Shown here: positions 27,138-36,325 of the stretch, in pieces
How the letters are laid out: the number at the start of each line of letters is the position of its first letter
How positions within the stretch are numbered: the first letter of the stretch is position 1
Assembly: GCA_020851555.1 (NCBI GenBank)
Contig: JADZCM010000014.1
Span: 123,636-187,635, forward strand
Length of the DNA: 64,000 bases
Direction: 5' to 3'
From: Bryobacterales bacterium
GTDB lineage: Bacteria; Acidobacteriota; Terriglobia; Bryobacterales; Bryobacteraceae
The notes under the pieces: model-generated
What the model was told of the DNA's origin: nothing
What the model saw: the letters and a program-made list of their open reading frames with translations, nothing else
The model's database searches: none
Made by a program: the position numbers and the translations under genes

Positions 27138-29546
27138 TCAGCCAACCCGGACAGGGTCTTCCGGCCAGGCGTGTTTCGGGTACCGGCGGCTCAGTTCGCG
27201 GCGCACCTGCGGGTACAGGCGCGCCCAGAAGCCGGCCAGGTCCGTGGTGGTCTGAACGGGACGTTGGTTCGGAGCGAGCAGATGCACGACCAGCGGCACC
27301 GCGCCGCGCGCTATCTTCGGAGTCTCCCGCATGCCGAAGAAATCCTGAAGCCTGGAAGCTACCCAGGGTGTCTGGTTGCGGGCGTAGCGCACACGGACGT
27401 GCCGGCCGCCGGGGAGTTCTATCCGCTCCGGAGCGACCTCGCGCAGCAACCGGCCGGCCTCCGCCGGAAGCCGCCCGGCCAGCGCCCGAACGAAGCGGGG
27501 ATGCGCCGCGGCCTCCCGCAGTTCCGCGAAGCTCCGCCTGCCCCGGCACAGTGCCTCCAATGCCGCGCGCAGGTCCTCTTCCCGGAGCGCCGTGAGCGCG
27601 CTGTGCGCCGCGGCGAATTCCACGCGCGCCTGAAACTCTCCCAGCTCCGCCAGGTCCGTAAACCTGCCGAGGCCGGCTTCGAGCGCCTTGCCGGCGAGCA
27701 GCGCGGCGGCCTGCCCGGCCTCAGGCGCAGCCTGGCGGTTCTCCTCCAGTATCAGACCCAGGTAGAGCAGCGCCTCGGCCGCCTCGACGCGCTCGGCCTT
27801 CCTGTTCCACTCCACCGTGGAGCGCGTGGTCACACGCTCCGGGAACAGATCGAGCAACCATTCGGGCCGGATGGCGCTCGCCAGCCGGACCAGAGGCAAG
27901 CCGCGCTCGCGCCGTTCTTCAATATCGACCGCAATGAACCACTCACCCTCCGGCGCGCCGCCTTGAGCCAGCACTGCCGAGCCTCCCGCGGCGAGCAAAA
28001 GCTCCCCGCCATGACGGCGTTTTGCCACGCGGTCAGGAAACGCCGCCAGAGCCGAGATCCGAAGCGCATCGTCAGTTGCGGCAGATGGCCCTCTTTCGCG
28101 GCGGGAGAGACGCAACTGCCCGTCCCGTAGGATCTGCCGATAAACCTTGCGCTCGACTGGATCCAACTCACGGTCCAGAAGGTGAAGCAGTTCGGACGGT
28201 CCTGCCCTGCGCCTGCCGCTGCTGAGGATCGCGGCCAGCGCGCAGCCTTCCGCAGCAACGCCCCGCGCGGCCGATTCGAGAACCAGCCTCGCCAGCCGCG
28301 GGTGCAGCGCGTAAGGAATCATGCGGCGTCCGGTTTCGGTGAGACGGCCGGCCCGGCCGGCCGCTCCCAAATCGCGCAGGAGTTGTTCCGCAGCCGTGAC
28401 GGCAGCCTCCGGCGGGCGATCGAGCCAGTCTAGTCCACCTAAGCCCAGCCCCATCGCCTTCAGGTGGAGGCTGATCTCGGAAAGCTCCCGCCGCTCGATT
28501 TCGGGCGTATCCTGCGCCGGACGCCGGTGGAAATCCACGGCGGGATAGAGCCGGATCACGCGGCCGGGCCCGGTGCGGCCCGCCCGGCCCGCCCGCTGCG
28601 CGGCGGAAGCCTGGCTGATCCGCTGCACGCTCAGGCTGGGCAGCCCGCTCCACGGAGAGAAGGCCGCAACCCGCGCCAGCCCGCTGTCGATCACGGCGGT
28701 CACACCGTCAATCGTCACGGAGCTTTCGGCGACGTTCGTCGAGAGGATCACCTTTCGCCCGCCAGATGGAGCAACCGCGCGGTCCTGCTCCTCGGCGGAC
28801 AGGTCGCCGTGCAGTGGCAGGAGCAACAGTCCCGCGCGTTGGGCGATTCCGGCGCAGGCCCTGCCTGCCTGCCGTATCTCCGCCGCCCCGGGAAGGAACA
28901 CCAGAACGTGGCCCGTGAGGCCCTGCCGGAGAAGACCTTCCAAAGCCCGCGCTACCTGGTCCGCCAGCGGCTCCGGCGAAGAGGCGGTGTAGGAGATCGA
29001 AAGGTCGTACAGCCTGCCCTCCGCCCGCATGACGGGACATCCGCCCAGGAAGCGGGAAACCGGCGCGCTGTCCATGGTGGCCGACATCACCAGCAGGCGC
29101 AGGTTGGGACGCGCGGCCGATTGGAGCCGGCGCAGCAGGGCCAATGCGAGGTCGCCGTCCAGGTGCCGCTCGTGGAATTCGTCAAGCACCACCGCGCTGA
29201 CACCCTCCAGCCGCGAGTCGGTGAGGAGCCGCCGCGTGAGGACGCCCTCGGTGAGGAAGCGCAGGCGTGTCTTCGGACCAGTCACGTCCTCGAAGCGCAC
29301 CTGATAGCCGGCGGTTTCGCCGGCCTTCTCGCCCAATTCGAAGGCCACACGGCGCGCCGCCAGGCGGGCGGCCAGCCGGCGCGGTTCCAGGACCAGTACC
29401 TCGCCCGTCAACGAACGCAGCAGGGCGGGAGGCACCCGGGTGGTCTTGCCCGCGCCCGGCGGCGCCTCCAGGACCAAGCTGTTCGATTGCTCCAGGACCT
29501 CGAGGATCCGCGGCGTCAGCGGGTCGATGGGCAGCGGGACGGGCAT
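27138..29546 (-). CDS. hrpB: ATP-dependent RNA helicase HrpB
   Basis: A DEAH-box helicase of about 802 residues. Walker A is PPGAGKTT; motif II is DEFHERHLDGD (DEFH instead of DEAH, typical of HrpB); motif III is VMSATMD; motif VI is QRAGRAGRTGPG. The C-terminal HrpB domain contains VHLLAPNQRPVQTTTDLAGFW and RRELSRRYPKHAWPEDP, the family signature. In bacteria the role is poorly defined and usually non-essential. ATG 29546 gives the standard N-terminus; ATG 29603 in the same frame would add 19 residues. It follows metH by about 110 bases. Confidence 0.93.
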   Translation of the reverse strand: MPVPLPIDPLTPRILEVLEQSNSLVLEAPPGAGKTTRVPPALLRSLTGEVLVLEPRRLAARLAARRVAFELGEKAGETAGYQVRFEDVTGPKTRLRFLTEGVLTRRLLTDSRLEGVSAVVLDEFHERHLDGDLALALLRRLQSAARPNLRLLVMSATMDSAPVSRFLGGCPVMRAEGRLYDLSISYTASSPEPLADQVARALEGLLRQGLTGHVLVFLPGAAEIRQAGRACAGIAQRAGLLLLPLHGDLSAEEQDRAVAPSGGRKVILSTNVAESSVTIDGVTAVIDSGLARVAAFSPWSGLPSLSVQRISQASAAQRAGRAGRTGPGRVIRLYPAVDFHRRPAQDTPEIERRELSEISLHLKAMGLGLGGLDWLDRPPEAAVTAAEQLLRDLGAAGRAGRLTETGRRMIPYALHPRLARLVLESAARGVAAEGCALAAILSSGRRRAGPSELLHLLDRELDPVERKVYRQILRDGQLRLSRRERGPSAATDDALRISALAAFPDRVAKRRHGGELLLAAGGSAVLAQGGAPEGEWFIAVDIEERRERGLPLVRLASAIRPEWLLDLFPERVTTRSTVEWNRKAERVEAAEALLYLGLILEENRQAAPEAGQAAALLAGKALEAGLGRFTDLAELGEFQARVEFAAAHSALTALREEDLRAALEALCRGRRSFAELREAAAHPRFVRALAGRLPAEAGRLLREVAPERIELPGGRHVRVRYARNQTPWVASRLQDFFGMRETPKIARGAVPLVVHLLAPNQRPVQTTTDLAGFWARLYPQVRRELSRRYPKHAWPEDPVRVG

Positions 29547-29654
29547 TGCCACCGGGGGATCAGTCCGTCCTGCCGGACGCGCGGACGCCGAGGGGGACGG
29601 CATCGAACGGAAGTCCCTCGCTGGCCGTTGTCAGGGAAACTCCGTCCCGGCGTG

Positions 29655-32600
29655 TCATGCATCCGGACCGGTTGCGGACTCCGAGGCTGTGAAATACACG
29701 CAGTCGGGGTGGTGAAACACCAGGGCGCTCACGCTGGCCTCGGGGTCCATCATAAAACCGTCAGTCAGCCGGACGCCGATCTCGTCCGGGGTCAGCAATT
29801 TCCAGATCCCAAGTTGATCTTCCAGATTGGGACATGCGGCGTATCCGAAACTGTAGCGCTTGCCGCGGTAGCGCGACGTGAAGCGCTCGTGCATGGTCAT
29901 CGACGGCGGGTCCGGGAAGCCCCAGTCCTCGCGAATCCGTCGGTGGAGCCACTCCGCGGCGCCCTCCGCCGACTCCAGCGCCAGCGCCTGGAGCGCGTGG
30001 CAGCGGAAGAACTCCCCGGCTTGCTTCGCCTCTTCCGCCTTCTCACGGACGCCCACCCCGGCGGTCGCCACGAACAGGACAATGTGGTCGCGCCGTCCGT
30101 CGAGCGGGTCCAGCACGTAGTCGGCCAGCGACAGCCCGCCTTCCTTCGCCTGCCGGCCCAGGCGGAACGTGTGGATGGGCGTCCCGCCGCCCGGTGAGAA
30201 CAGGTGAATCAAGTTCCCTTCCCCTTCCGCCTCAAAGAACTGCCACACCGCACGCGCTTTCATGAAGCCCGCCGCCCAGCGCTTGACCTCCTCTACCTGG
30301 TGGAACAACTCCAGCGCCTTCCCATCGCGTTCCGCCAGGCTCTTCTCGAAGTTCCCGCGGAAGCCCAGGTGCTTGCCGTAGAGCATCTGCGGGTTGATGT
30401 ACGCCCAGATTTCGGTCAGTTGGGGAATGTCACGGACCTTACGGTCCAGGTAAGGCGCGTCGGGAATCGGGATAGCCGCGCGGACCTTCGGCGACCTTCT
30501 GGCGGGCGGCTTCACCAGGGGAACGGCGGCGGCGGCAGGCTGTTCCACCGCCTCCGCCATGTGCGCCCGGAGGGTCTCCTCCCGGGAGGAGGGATCGCTG
30601 AGTTGGTTCATCAGGCGCAACCCGGTCATGGCGTCCCTGGCGTAACACACCGCCCCGGCGTAGGCAGGGGCGATCTTCTGCCGCGTAAACCTCTCCGAGA
30701 GCGCCGCCCCGCCCACCAGCAGCGGCACGCGGATTCCGGCGTCGCGGAGGTCGCCCGCGGTCACTACCATCTGCTGGGCGCTCTTCACCAGGAGGCCGGA
30801 AAGGCCGATGGCATCCGGCGAGTGCTCGTGGAAGGCCCGGATGAGATCCTCGGGAGGAACCTTGATGCCCAGGTTGACCACCTTGTAGCCGTTGTTCGAG
30901 AAGATGATCTCGACCAGATTCTTGCCGATGTCGTGGACGTCCCCCTTGACCGTGGCCAATAGCACCGTTCCCCGGAGGGCCGCGCCGCTCCGCTCCATGT
31001 ACTGCTCCAGGTGCGCGACGGCCGCCTTCATGGCCTCGGCCGACTGCAAAACCTCCGCCACGATCAGTTCATTGTTATTGAACAGCCGTCCGACCTCGGC
31101 CATGCCCGCCATGAGCGGCCCGTTGATGATATCCAGCGGAGAGGCGGCTTCCTTCCGCTTCAGCTCCAGGTCTTCGATCAGCCCCTCGCGGGTTCCTTCG
31201 ACGATGTAGTTGGCCAGGCGCTGATCCAGCGGCAGAAGGCTCGCCTGCCCGCTCCTGCTCCGGGACGCCTCGCGGAAATGGCTGCTGATAGCGGCGATGT
31301 GGAACTGGTTGATGGCGGTCTTCTGTTCACGAGTCTGCTCGCGCCAGTCCTCGGGCGCCAGGCGCAGTTCCTCGGGGCCGTCAGCTGGAGGGGTGTTGAA
31401 CAGGACGTTCTCGGCCAACCGGCGCTCCTGTTCCGGTATCGAGGCGAACCGCTCGATCTTCTCCGAGTTCACGATGGCGTAGTCCAGCCCCGCCTTGGTG
31501 GCGTGATAGAGGAAGACCGAGTTGACCACCTCCCTCGCCGCGGCGGGCAGGCCGAAGGAGACGTTCGAGATCCCCAGAAGGGTCTTGGCGCCCGGAATCT
31601 GCTCCTTGATGAGACGCACCGCTTCGATGGTCTCCACCGCGCCGCCGACGTAGTTCTCGTCGCCCGTGGCGCAGGGAAAAACCAGGGCGTCGAGGATGAT
31701 GTCCTCGACCGGGATGCCGTACTTCCCGGTGAGAAGCCCGGCCGAGCGCCGGGCCACCTCCAGCTTGCGCTCGCGAGTGAAGGCTTGCGCCTGAACCGGA
31801 TCTTCGTCGATGGCGCCCACCACCAGCGCAGCGCCGTAAGCGCGCGCGACCGGGCACACCCGTTCGAACTTCCGCTCTCCATCCTCGAGGTTGACGGAGT
31901 TGATGATGCTCTTGCCCTGGCAGAAGGTGAGCGCCAGTTCCACCGCCTCCGGGTCGGTCGAGTCCACCATGACCGGCGCCTTGATCTTGCGGACCAGCCG
32001 TTCGTAGAAGGGGGGGATGTCACTGGCTTCGTCGCGCTCGCTGGACTGGAGGCACACGTCCACCACCTGCGCGCCGTTGCGCACCTGCCGCCGCGCGATT
32101 TCGCTGGCCTCCTCCCACTTCTCCGCCGCGATCATCTGCTTGAAGAGGCGCGAGCCGATGACGTTGGTACGCTCGCCGACGATGATCGGCCGGGTGCTCT
32201 CGTCCGCCTCCACCAGTTCGATGCCCGAAATGTAACTGCGCCGCCCGCGCGGCGGAACGGGCCGCGGTTCCCTGCCCTCAACCATGCGCGCCAGCGCCCG
32301 TATGTGCTCCGGAGTGGTTCCGCAGCAGCCCCCGACCAGGTTCAACCATCCCTTCTGCACGAACCGTTCCAACTGGGCGGCCAGGGTTTCGGGCGTCTCT
32401 CCATACCTGCCCTCCTCGTCCGGCAAGCCGGCGTTGGGGTAACAGGAGATGCGCGTCCAGGCCAGTTCGTGCAGGGTCCGTATGTGGTCCGTCATGAATT
32501 CGGGACCGGTGGCGCAGTTCAATCCGACCGCCAGAGGCTCGGCGTGCGCGATCGAGATCCAGAAGGCGTCCGCCGCCTGGCCCGCCAGCATCGTGCCGGC

Positions 32601-33209
32601 GGGTTCGATGGTTCCGGAGACGATCACCGGCACGCGGCGCTCCAGTTGCCGCTCCGCGTTCCGGATGCCGAGCAGGGCGGCCTTGACGTTCCGGGTGTCC
32701 TGGCAGGTTTCCACCAGCAGCAGGTCCGCACCTCCCTCGATCAGTGCCGCGGCCTGTTCCTGGTACGCCTGCCGGAGTTCCTCGAAGGTGACGCCGCCGG
32801 TTACGGAGATAGCCTTGGTGGTGGGCCCCATCGCGCCGGCCACAAAACGGGGCCGTCCCGGGCGGGAGAACTCCTCAGCCGCCTCGCGCGCCAGAACGGC
32901 CGCCGCGCGATTCAGTTCGGCCGCGTGCGCCTCCAACCCGTATTCGCCGAGAACGATACGGGCGCCGCCGAATGTATCGGTTTCGATGATATCCGCGCCC
33001 GCCTCCAGGTACGCCCGGTGAATCGCCCGGACCACGTCCGGACGGGTGCGCACGAGGTTCTCGTTGCAGCCATCCAGAGAGGCGCCGCCGAAATCCGCGG
33101 CGGTCAGGCGCGCCTGTTGCAGCATGGTGCCCATGGCTCCGTCCAGAACCAGAATCCGCTCGTTCAGGGCGTCCAACAGGGCCTGTTGTCTGTGTTCCGC
33201 AGCGTTCAT
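29655..33209 (-). CDS. metH: Cobalamin-dependent methionine synthase MetH
   Basis: A full-length 1184-residue enzyme that transfers a methyl group from methyltetrahydrofolate to homocysteine. Domains in order: homocysteine-binding with zinc cysteines (GLNCATGP and GGCCGTTPEH, up to residue about 310), pterin-binding (ERTNVIGSRLFKQM, about 340-600), cobalamin cap and binding (DVHDIGKNLVEIIF near residue 740, with the axial His), and the SAM-dependent reactivation domain (about 890-1184) ending near YFTASESATGPDA. cutA lies 33 bases upstream, so any cobalamin riboswitch would have to be before cutA; none was seen. With metX/metW this gives methionine synthesis from homoserine. Confidence 0.97.
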   Translation of the reverse strand: MNAAEHRQQALLDALNERILVLDGAMGTMLQQARLTAADFGGASLDGCNENLVRTRPDVVRAIHRAYLEAGADIIETDTFGGARIVLGEYGLEAHAAELNRAAAVLAREAAEEFSRPGRPRFVAGAMGPTTKAISVTGGVTFEELRQAYQEQAAALIEGGADLLLVETCQDTRNVKAALLGIRNAERQLERRVPVIVSGTIEPAGTMLAGQAADAFWISIAHAEPLAVGLNCATGPEFMTDHIRTLHELAWTRISCYPNAGLPDEEGRYGETPETLAAQLERFVQKGWLNLVGGCCGTTPEHIRALARMVEGREPRPVPPRGRRSYISGIELVEADESTRPIIVGERTNVIGSRLFKQMIAAEKWEEASEIARRQVRNGAQVVDVCLQSSERDEASDIPPFYERLVRKIKAPVMVDSTDPEAVELALTFCQGKSIINSVNLEDGERKFERVCPVARAYGAALVVGAIDEDPVQAQAFTRERKLEVARRSAGLLTGKYGIPVEDIILDALVFPCATGDENYVGGAVETIEAVRLIKEQIPGAKTLLGISNVSFGLPAAAREVVNSVFLYHATKAGLDYAIVNSEKIERFASIPEQERRLAENVLFNTPPADGPEELRLAPEDWREQTREQKTAINQFHIAAISSHFREASRSRSGQASLLPLDQRLANYIVEGTREGLIEDLELKRKEAASPLDIINGPLMAGMAEVGRLFNNNELIVAEVLQSAEAMKAAVAHLEQYMERSGAALRGTVLLATVKGDVHDIGKNLVEIIFSNNGYKVVNLGIKVPPEDLIRAFHEHSPDAIGLSGLLVKSAQQMVVTAGDLRDAGIRVPLLVGGAALSERFTRQKIAPAYAGAVCYARDAMTGLRLMNQLSDPSSREETLRAHMAEAVEQPAAAAVPLVKPPARRSPKVRAAIPIPDAPYLDRKVRDIPQLTEIWAYINPQMLYGKHLGFRGNFEKSLAERDGKALELFHQVEEVKRWAAGFMKARAVWQFFEAEGEGNLIHLFSPGGGTPIHTFRLGRQAKEGGLSLADYVLDPLDGRRDHIVLFVATAGVGVREKAEEAKQAGEFFRCHALQALALESAEGAAEWLHRRIREDWGFPDPPSMTMHERFTSRYRGKRYSFGYAACPNLEDQLGIWKLLTPDEIGVRLTDGFMMDPEASVSALVFHHPDCVYFTASESATGPDA

Positions 33210-33242
33210 TGCATTCGGCTGCCGCCTCCCGAAGCTCGCGGC

Positions 33243-33575
33243 TCAGGAGGCGGGTTCCTCGCCGGTTTCGTGGTCCAGCCATTCAAGGTAGGCCGGCGAG
33301 CCGTCCACGGCCGGGAGCGCCAGCACTTCGGGAACGTCGTAGGAGTGCAGTCTCTCGATCTCCGCCCGGATCGAATCGAACAGAGCGCGCCGGCTCTTGA
33401 TGACCAGCAGGACCTCGGCCGCCTCCTCCACGGCTCCACGCCAGCGGTAGACGCTCTTGACGCCGTCCAGCAGGTTCACGCAGGCGGCCAGCCGGCGCTC
33501 GATCAAACGGCGCGCGATTCTTTCCGCCTCCTCACGGTTCGGGCACGTGCTCAACACCACGATTTTGTCGGTCAT
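33243..33575 (-). CDS. cutA: Divalent-cation tolerance protein CutA
   Basis: A 110-residue trimeric ferredoxin-like protein. Typical segments are STCPNREEAERIARRLIERRLAACVN split over strand and helix, YRWRGAVEEAAEVLLVIK, and HSYDVPEVLALPA. It is linked to copper tolerance in E. coli, but the mechanism is unclear; the window also has a copper ATPase, though 8 kb away. It begins the run cutA-metH-hrpB on the minus strand and is divergent from the FtsB-like gene. Confidence 0.95.
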   Translation of the reverse strand: MTDKIVVLSTCPNREEAERIARRLIERRLAACVNLLDGVKSVYRWRGAVEEAAEVLLVIKSRRALFDSIRAEIERLHSYDVPEVLALPAVDGSPAYLEWLDHETGEEPAS

Positions 33576-33621
33576 GCGTCAATTCCCGCCGAATTTTGTG
33601 GAAAAGCCATGAAAATAGGAT

Positions 33622-33627
33622 TATAAA
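33622..33627 (+). promoter_or_regulatory. Putative -10 box of FtsB-like gene
   Basis: TATAAA lies 11 bases before the ATG at 33639 in an AT-rich patch. No Shine-Dalgarno sequence is present, suggesting a near-leaderless transcript. Inferred from sequence. Confidence 0.4.
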
Positions 33628-33638
33628 TGTAACTAGTG

Positions 33639-33920
33639 ATGTCCGTGCGCACCATTTTGAGTGCCGGCGCGCTGCTGCTGGCCGGCGGGTACCTGCTGTA
33701 CAGCTTTCTCGGTCCGGAGGGCATCCCGATGGTGATCGAGAAGCGGCGACAGATCCGGGAACTACAGCAGCAGAATTCCCAACTCCAGGAACAGATCGAG
33801 CAGAGCCGGGAGCGCATGCGGCTTTTCAACGAGAGCGCCAGCGAACGCGAGGGGCAGATCCGCGAGCAGCAGGGCAAGGTCAAGAAGGGCGAAACCATCT
33901 TCATCCTGCCCAGCCAATAG
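33639..33920 (+). CDS. FtsB/DivIC-family septum formation initiator
   Basis: A 93-residue bitopic membrane protein. A single N-terminal membrane segment (LSAGALLLAGGYLLYSFLG, about residues 8-26) is followed by a Gln/Glu-rich coiled coil (EKRRQIRELQQQNSQLQEQI) and a short tail EGETIFILP-like (KKGETIFILPSQ). This matches FtsB/DivIC proteins that join the FtsL-FtsQ division complex. A GTG codon just before the ATG is an alternative start. Convergent with cysK. Confidence 0.8.
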   Translation: MSVRTILSAGALLLAGGYLLYSFLGPEGIPMVIEKRRQIRELQQQNSQLQEQIEQSRERMRLFNESASEREGQIREQQGKVKKGETIFILPSQ

Positions 33921-33945
33921 AGCGCCGCCGCTCTGGTGTGGGCGC

Positions 33946-33962
33946 CGGACCTGCCCGGTCCG
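33946..33962. terminator. Hairpin between convergent ftsB-like gene and cysK
   Basis: CGGACC and GGTCCG pair around a 5-base loop in the short space between two convergent genes. No T-tract follows, so confidence is low. Confidence 0.3.
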
Positions 33963-33976
33963 CTGCAATCATCCGG

Positions 33977-34933
33977 CTAATCCGTGAACATGCCTTCGAA
34001 GAGGATCGTGCTGAGATACCGCTCGCCGGAATCGGGCAGGACGGTCACGATGGTCTTCCCGGCGAATTCCGGCAACCGAGCCAGGCGCACGGCGGCCGCC
34101 ACGGCGGCTCCGCAGGAGATTCCCGACAGGAGCCCTTCTTCACGCGCCAGGCGCTTGGCCATTTCGATGGCCTCCTCGTTTGTCACCGTTTCGACCCGGT
34201 CCACCATGGAGAGATCCAGTGTGTCCGGAATGAATCCCGTACCGATCCCCTGAATCTTGTGCGCGCCCGGCTTGAGCGGCTCGCCCCTCAGCTTCTGGCC
34301 TATCACCGGGCTGACGGCAGGCTCCACCGCCACCGACAGGACGTTCCTCCCTTTAGCCTGCTTGAAATACCGGGAGACGCCCGTCAGGGTCCCGCCCGTG
34401 CCCACCCCTATCACCAGGACATCGACGTTGCCGCCGGTGTCCTCCCAGATTTCCGGTCCCGTGGTTCTGAAGTGAATGTCGGGATTGGCGGGGTTCTTGA
34501 ACTGCTGCAACAACACGTAACGATCCGGCTCTGAGGCCGCCATTTGCTCGGCGGTCCGGATGGCCGCCGTCATGCCGCCCGCGGCTTCCGTAAGCACCAA
34601 CTTCGCCCCGAACGCCTTCAGCACTTTCCGCCTTTCGATGGACATGCTCTCCGGCATGGTGAGCGTCACCGGGTAGCCGCGCGCCGCGGCCACGAACGCC
34701 AGAGCGATGCCCGTGTTGCCGCTGGTCGGCTCAATGATCTCCTTGCCGGGACCCAGCACTCCGCGCGACTCGGCGTCCCAGATCATCGCCGCCCCAATCC
34801 GGCACTTCACCGAGTAGGCCGGATTGCGCCCCTCCACCTTGCCCAGCACGGTAGCGCTGGCCCCGTTGGTGACCTTGTTCAGCCGCACGAGCGGAGTACG
34901 TCCAATGCTCAGAGAATTGTCCTCGAATACCAC
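33977..34933 (-). CDS. cysK: Cysteine synthase A (O-acetylserine sulfhydrylase)
   Basis: A 318-residue PLP enzyme that makes cysteine from O-acetylserine and sulfide. The PLP lysine is K43 in [23 protein letters not shown] is the substrate loop and [10 protein letters not shown] the phosphate-binding loop. The start is GTG at 34933 with GAGG six bases upstream. It lies 17 bases after the stop of an Rrf2 regulator and is almost certainly cotranscribed with it. The equivalent in Bacillus, CymR, is controlled by binding CysK. Confidence 0.96.
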   Translation of the reverse strand: MVFEDNSLSIGRTPLVRLNKVTNGASATVLGKVEGRNPAYSVKCRIGAAMIWDAESRGVLGPGKEIIEPTSGNTGIALAFVAAARGYPVTLTMPESMSIERRKVLKAFGAKLVLTEAAGGMTAAIRTAEQMAASEPDRYVLLQQFKNPANPDIHFRTTGPEIWEDTGGNVDVLVIGVGTGGTLTGVSRYFKQAKGRNVLSVAVEPAVSPVIGQKLRGEPLKPGAHKIQGIGTGFIPDTLDLSMVDRVETVTNEEAIEMAKRLAREEGLLSGISCGAAVAAAVRLARLPEFAGKTIVTVLPDSGERYLSTILFEGMFTD

Positions 34934-34950
34934 GGTCTACCTCACAGTCC

Positions 34951-35400
34951 TCAGATTTCCCAGTACGGTATGTAGGCTCGCTGCTGCTCCTGCCAGCTAC
35001 GCGCCAATTCGGCGAAGCTGGTCTTGTCCACCACCTCGGAGAAGGCCTCGTCCACGCGGCGCCACATCGACTCGAACGGGCTCGCCCCCCCGCGGCGGGC
35101 GCGCGTCCGCCCGCTCTGCGTGCCTTCGATAAAGCGTATGACCGCGCCGGCAGTGATGGTTTCAGGACTCCGCGCCAGCAGATAGCCGCCTTCGGCGCCT
35201 CGCCTGGACTCCACAAAGCCGCCCTGCTTCAGTCCCGCCAGAATCAATTCCAGGAACTTCTGGGGGATGCCTTGCCGCCGCGCCACCTCGGAGATCTTCA
35301 CGGGACGGCCCGGCGGCTGCAACGACAGGTCAAAAACAGCCCTCAGCGCATACTGGGCTTTCAGCGAGATGCGAACACGTTCCGGAGCAGAATCACCCAT
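34951..35400 (-). CDS. Rrf2-family regulator (CymR-like) upstream of cysK
   Basis: A 149-residue winged-helix regulator. The HTH region is KISEVARRQGIPQKFLELIL followed by the wing ESRRGAEGGYLLAR. The protein has no cysteine, so it cannot hold an iron-sulfur cluster as IscR or NsrR do; this and the adjoining cysK suggest a CymR-type sulfur regulator. ATG 35400 was chosen over TTG 35406. The promoter region (35411-35465) contains a -35/-10 pair and an inverted repeat. Confidence 0.88.
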   Translation of the reverse strand: MGDSAPERVRISLKAQYALRAVFDLSLQPPGRPVKISEVARRQGIPQKFLELILAGLKQGGFVESRRGAEGGYLLARSPETITAGAVIRFIEGTQSGRTRARRGGASPFESMWRRVDEAFSEVVDKTSFAELARSWQEQQRAYIPYWEI

Positions 35401-35410
35401 ACCCAACTAT

Positions 35411-35440
35411 AGATTAGAGCATTCATTCTTCTTAAGTCAA
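35411..35440 (-). promoter_or_regulatory. Promoter of rrf2-cysK operon
   Basis: On the minus strand TTGACT (35440-35435) and TAATCT (35416-35411) are separated by 18 bases. Only 10 bases lie between the -10 box and the ATG, so the leader would be very short. Strong match to a housekeeping promoter in an AT-rich patch. Confidence 0.6.
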
Positions 35441-35444
35441 GTGG

Positions 35445-35465
35445 TTGATGTGAGATATTCATCAA
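35445..35465. promoter_or_regulatory. Inverted repeat upstream of rrf2, possible operator
   Basis: TTGATG and CATCAA form a perfect 6-bp inverted repeat with a 9-base spacer, immediately upstream of the -35 box of the rrf2-cysK promoter. It could be an autoregulatory site; inferred from position. Confidence 0.4.
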
Positions 35466-35503
35466 CAGATGGGTTTTGCGCTTTGGGTGGACGGCGATCT
35501 GGC

Positions 35504-35803
35504 ATGGAGCGAAGGGCGGCACGAGTACCAGCCGATGGGCCGAAGCTGCGGTTCGACCAGCAGCGCGGCAAGCTGATCGACGCGGACGAGGCCAAGGCCG
35601 AGATCGAGCGGCGCTTTCGCGCGGACTCTCAGGCGTTGTTCGACTGGCCTTCTCGGGTGGCGGCGGAGTTCGCGGCGGAGGTCGGCGCGGACGAGCCGAC
35701 GTTCCGCGCGGTCTTCGAGAAGCACGTGCGCCGCTTCATGAAGGATCGGGCCAGGTGGCACGATGGCGAGGGCGGGCATGGAAGAGAAGATCACGCGGCT
35801 TGA
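35504..35803 (+). CDS. Phage terminase small subunit/Nu1-like protein (remnant)
   Basis: A 99-residue protein resembling the C-terminal part of phage DNA-packaging Nu1/terminase small subunits: KLRFDQQRGKLIDADEAKAE, then a helix RRFRADSQALFDWPSRVAAE with the LxxxPxRxA pattern, and a helical end. The N-terminal HTH domain expected for these proteins is absent, so it is probably truncated. It overlaps the next small gene by 41 bases. Sited in the slot on the 3' side of tRNA-Lys. Moderate confidence in family, good confidence that it is coding. Confidence 0.5.
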   Translation: MERRAARVPADGPKLRFDQQRGKLIDADEAKAEIERRFRADSQALFDWPSRVAAEFAAEVGADEPTFRAVFEKHVRRFMKDRARWHDGEGGHGREDHAA

Positions 35804-35978
35804 GGAGGCGGTCGCCGCGCTCCTGCGCGAGGGCGTCACCGATGAGGACCCGGCGCGCTTGACCGCGTGGGACAAGCGGCTGGCCCGGCTTCAAGGCCGC
35901 TTGGCGACGCTGCGCGCCGAGATCAGCGACAGGGTTCGGAACCACTACGCCCGCCGGTACCCCGGCGCGTACCTCTGA
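35763..35978 (+). CDS. Small coiled-coil protein, phage-like
   Basis: A 71-residue, highly helical charged protein (MEEKITRLEEAVAALLREG, then RLARLQGRLATLRAEISDRV) ending in HYARRYPGAYL. It overlaps the 3' end of the terminase-like frame, an arrangement common in phage packaging modules. I cannot assign a function. Confidence 0.45.
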   Translation: MARAGMEEKITRLEEAVAALLREGVTDEDPARLTAWDKRLARLQGRLATLRAEISDRVRNHYARRYPGAYL

Positions 35979-36325
35979 CGTCCCGGCTGCCCTCCCGCGG
36001 CGGGGCGTCTCCCAGGGATGCCTGCCGGCGGCGTTCCGGCGTGGCCGGCGTGTCCGAGGACCCTTCCCCGGTGGGTGGGCAGGCCAGAACCCGCCCCGCC
36101 TCGCCGGCGGGCCTCTTTCTGGCCTTCACCGTGGCTTTCCCCGGAACCGCTCCCGCGTCCCTCCTACGTTCCCGAGACCTGCGCCGTAGCTTCTCGCCGC
36201 CCGGCGTTCTGGACGTTCCTGCCGCGTTCTGGTATGGTACGTCTCTGAGTCCCTGCCAGGGAGGGACGTCGGGCCCGGGCGTCCGCGGCTACCGGCGCGG
36301 GCGCCTGGGCCCCGCGGACACGCGC
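35979..36325. other. No gene seen (347 bases, mobile-element slot)
   Basis: GC-rich sequence with frames open by composition only. It includes a small inverted repeat around 36249-36275 (tccct/aggga and gtccc/gggac). Probably degraded phage or island DNA. Confidence 0.4.

Noticed and set aside
29547-29603. Longer HrpB start at 29603
   Set aside because: It would add a Ser/Ala/Arg-rich segment not typical of the family, and no ribosome site supports it; kept as an alternative only.
33210-33242. Cobalamin or SAM riboswitch before metH
   Set aside because: Only 33 bases separate cutA and metH, too short for a riboswitch.
36249-36275. Small inverted repeat as a terminator
   Set aside because: The arms are only 5 bp and overlap other pairings; no T-tract and no gene end nearby.
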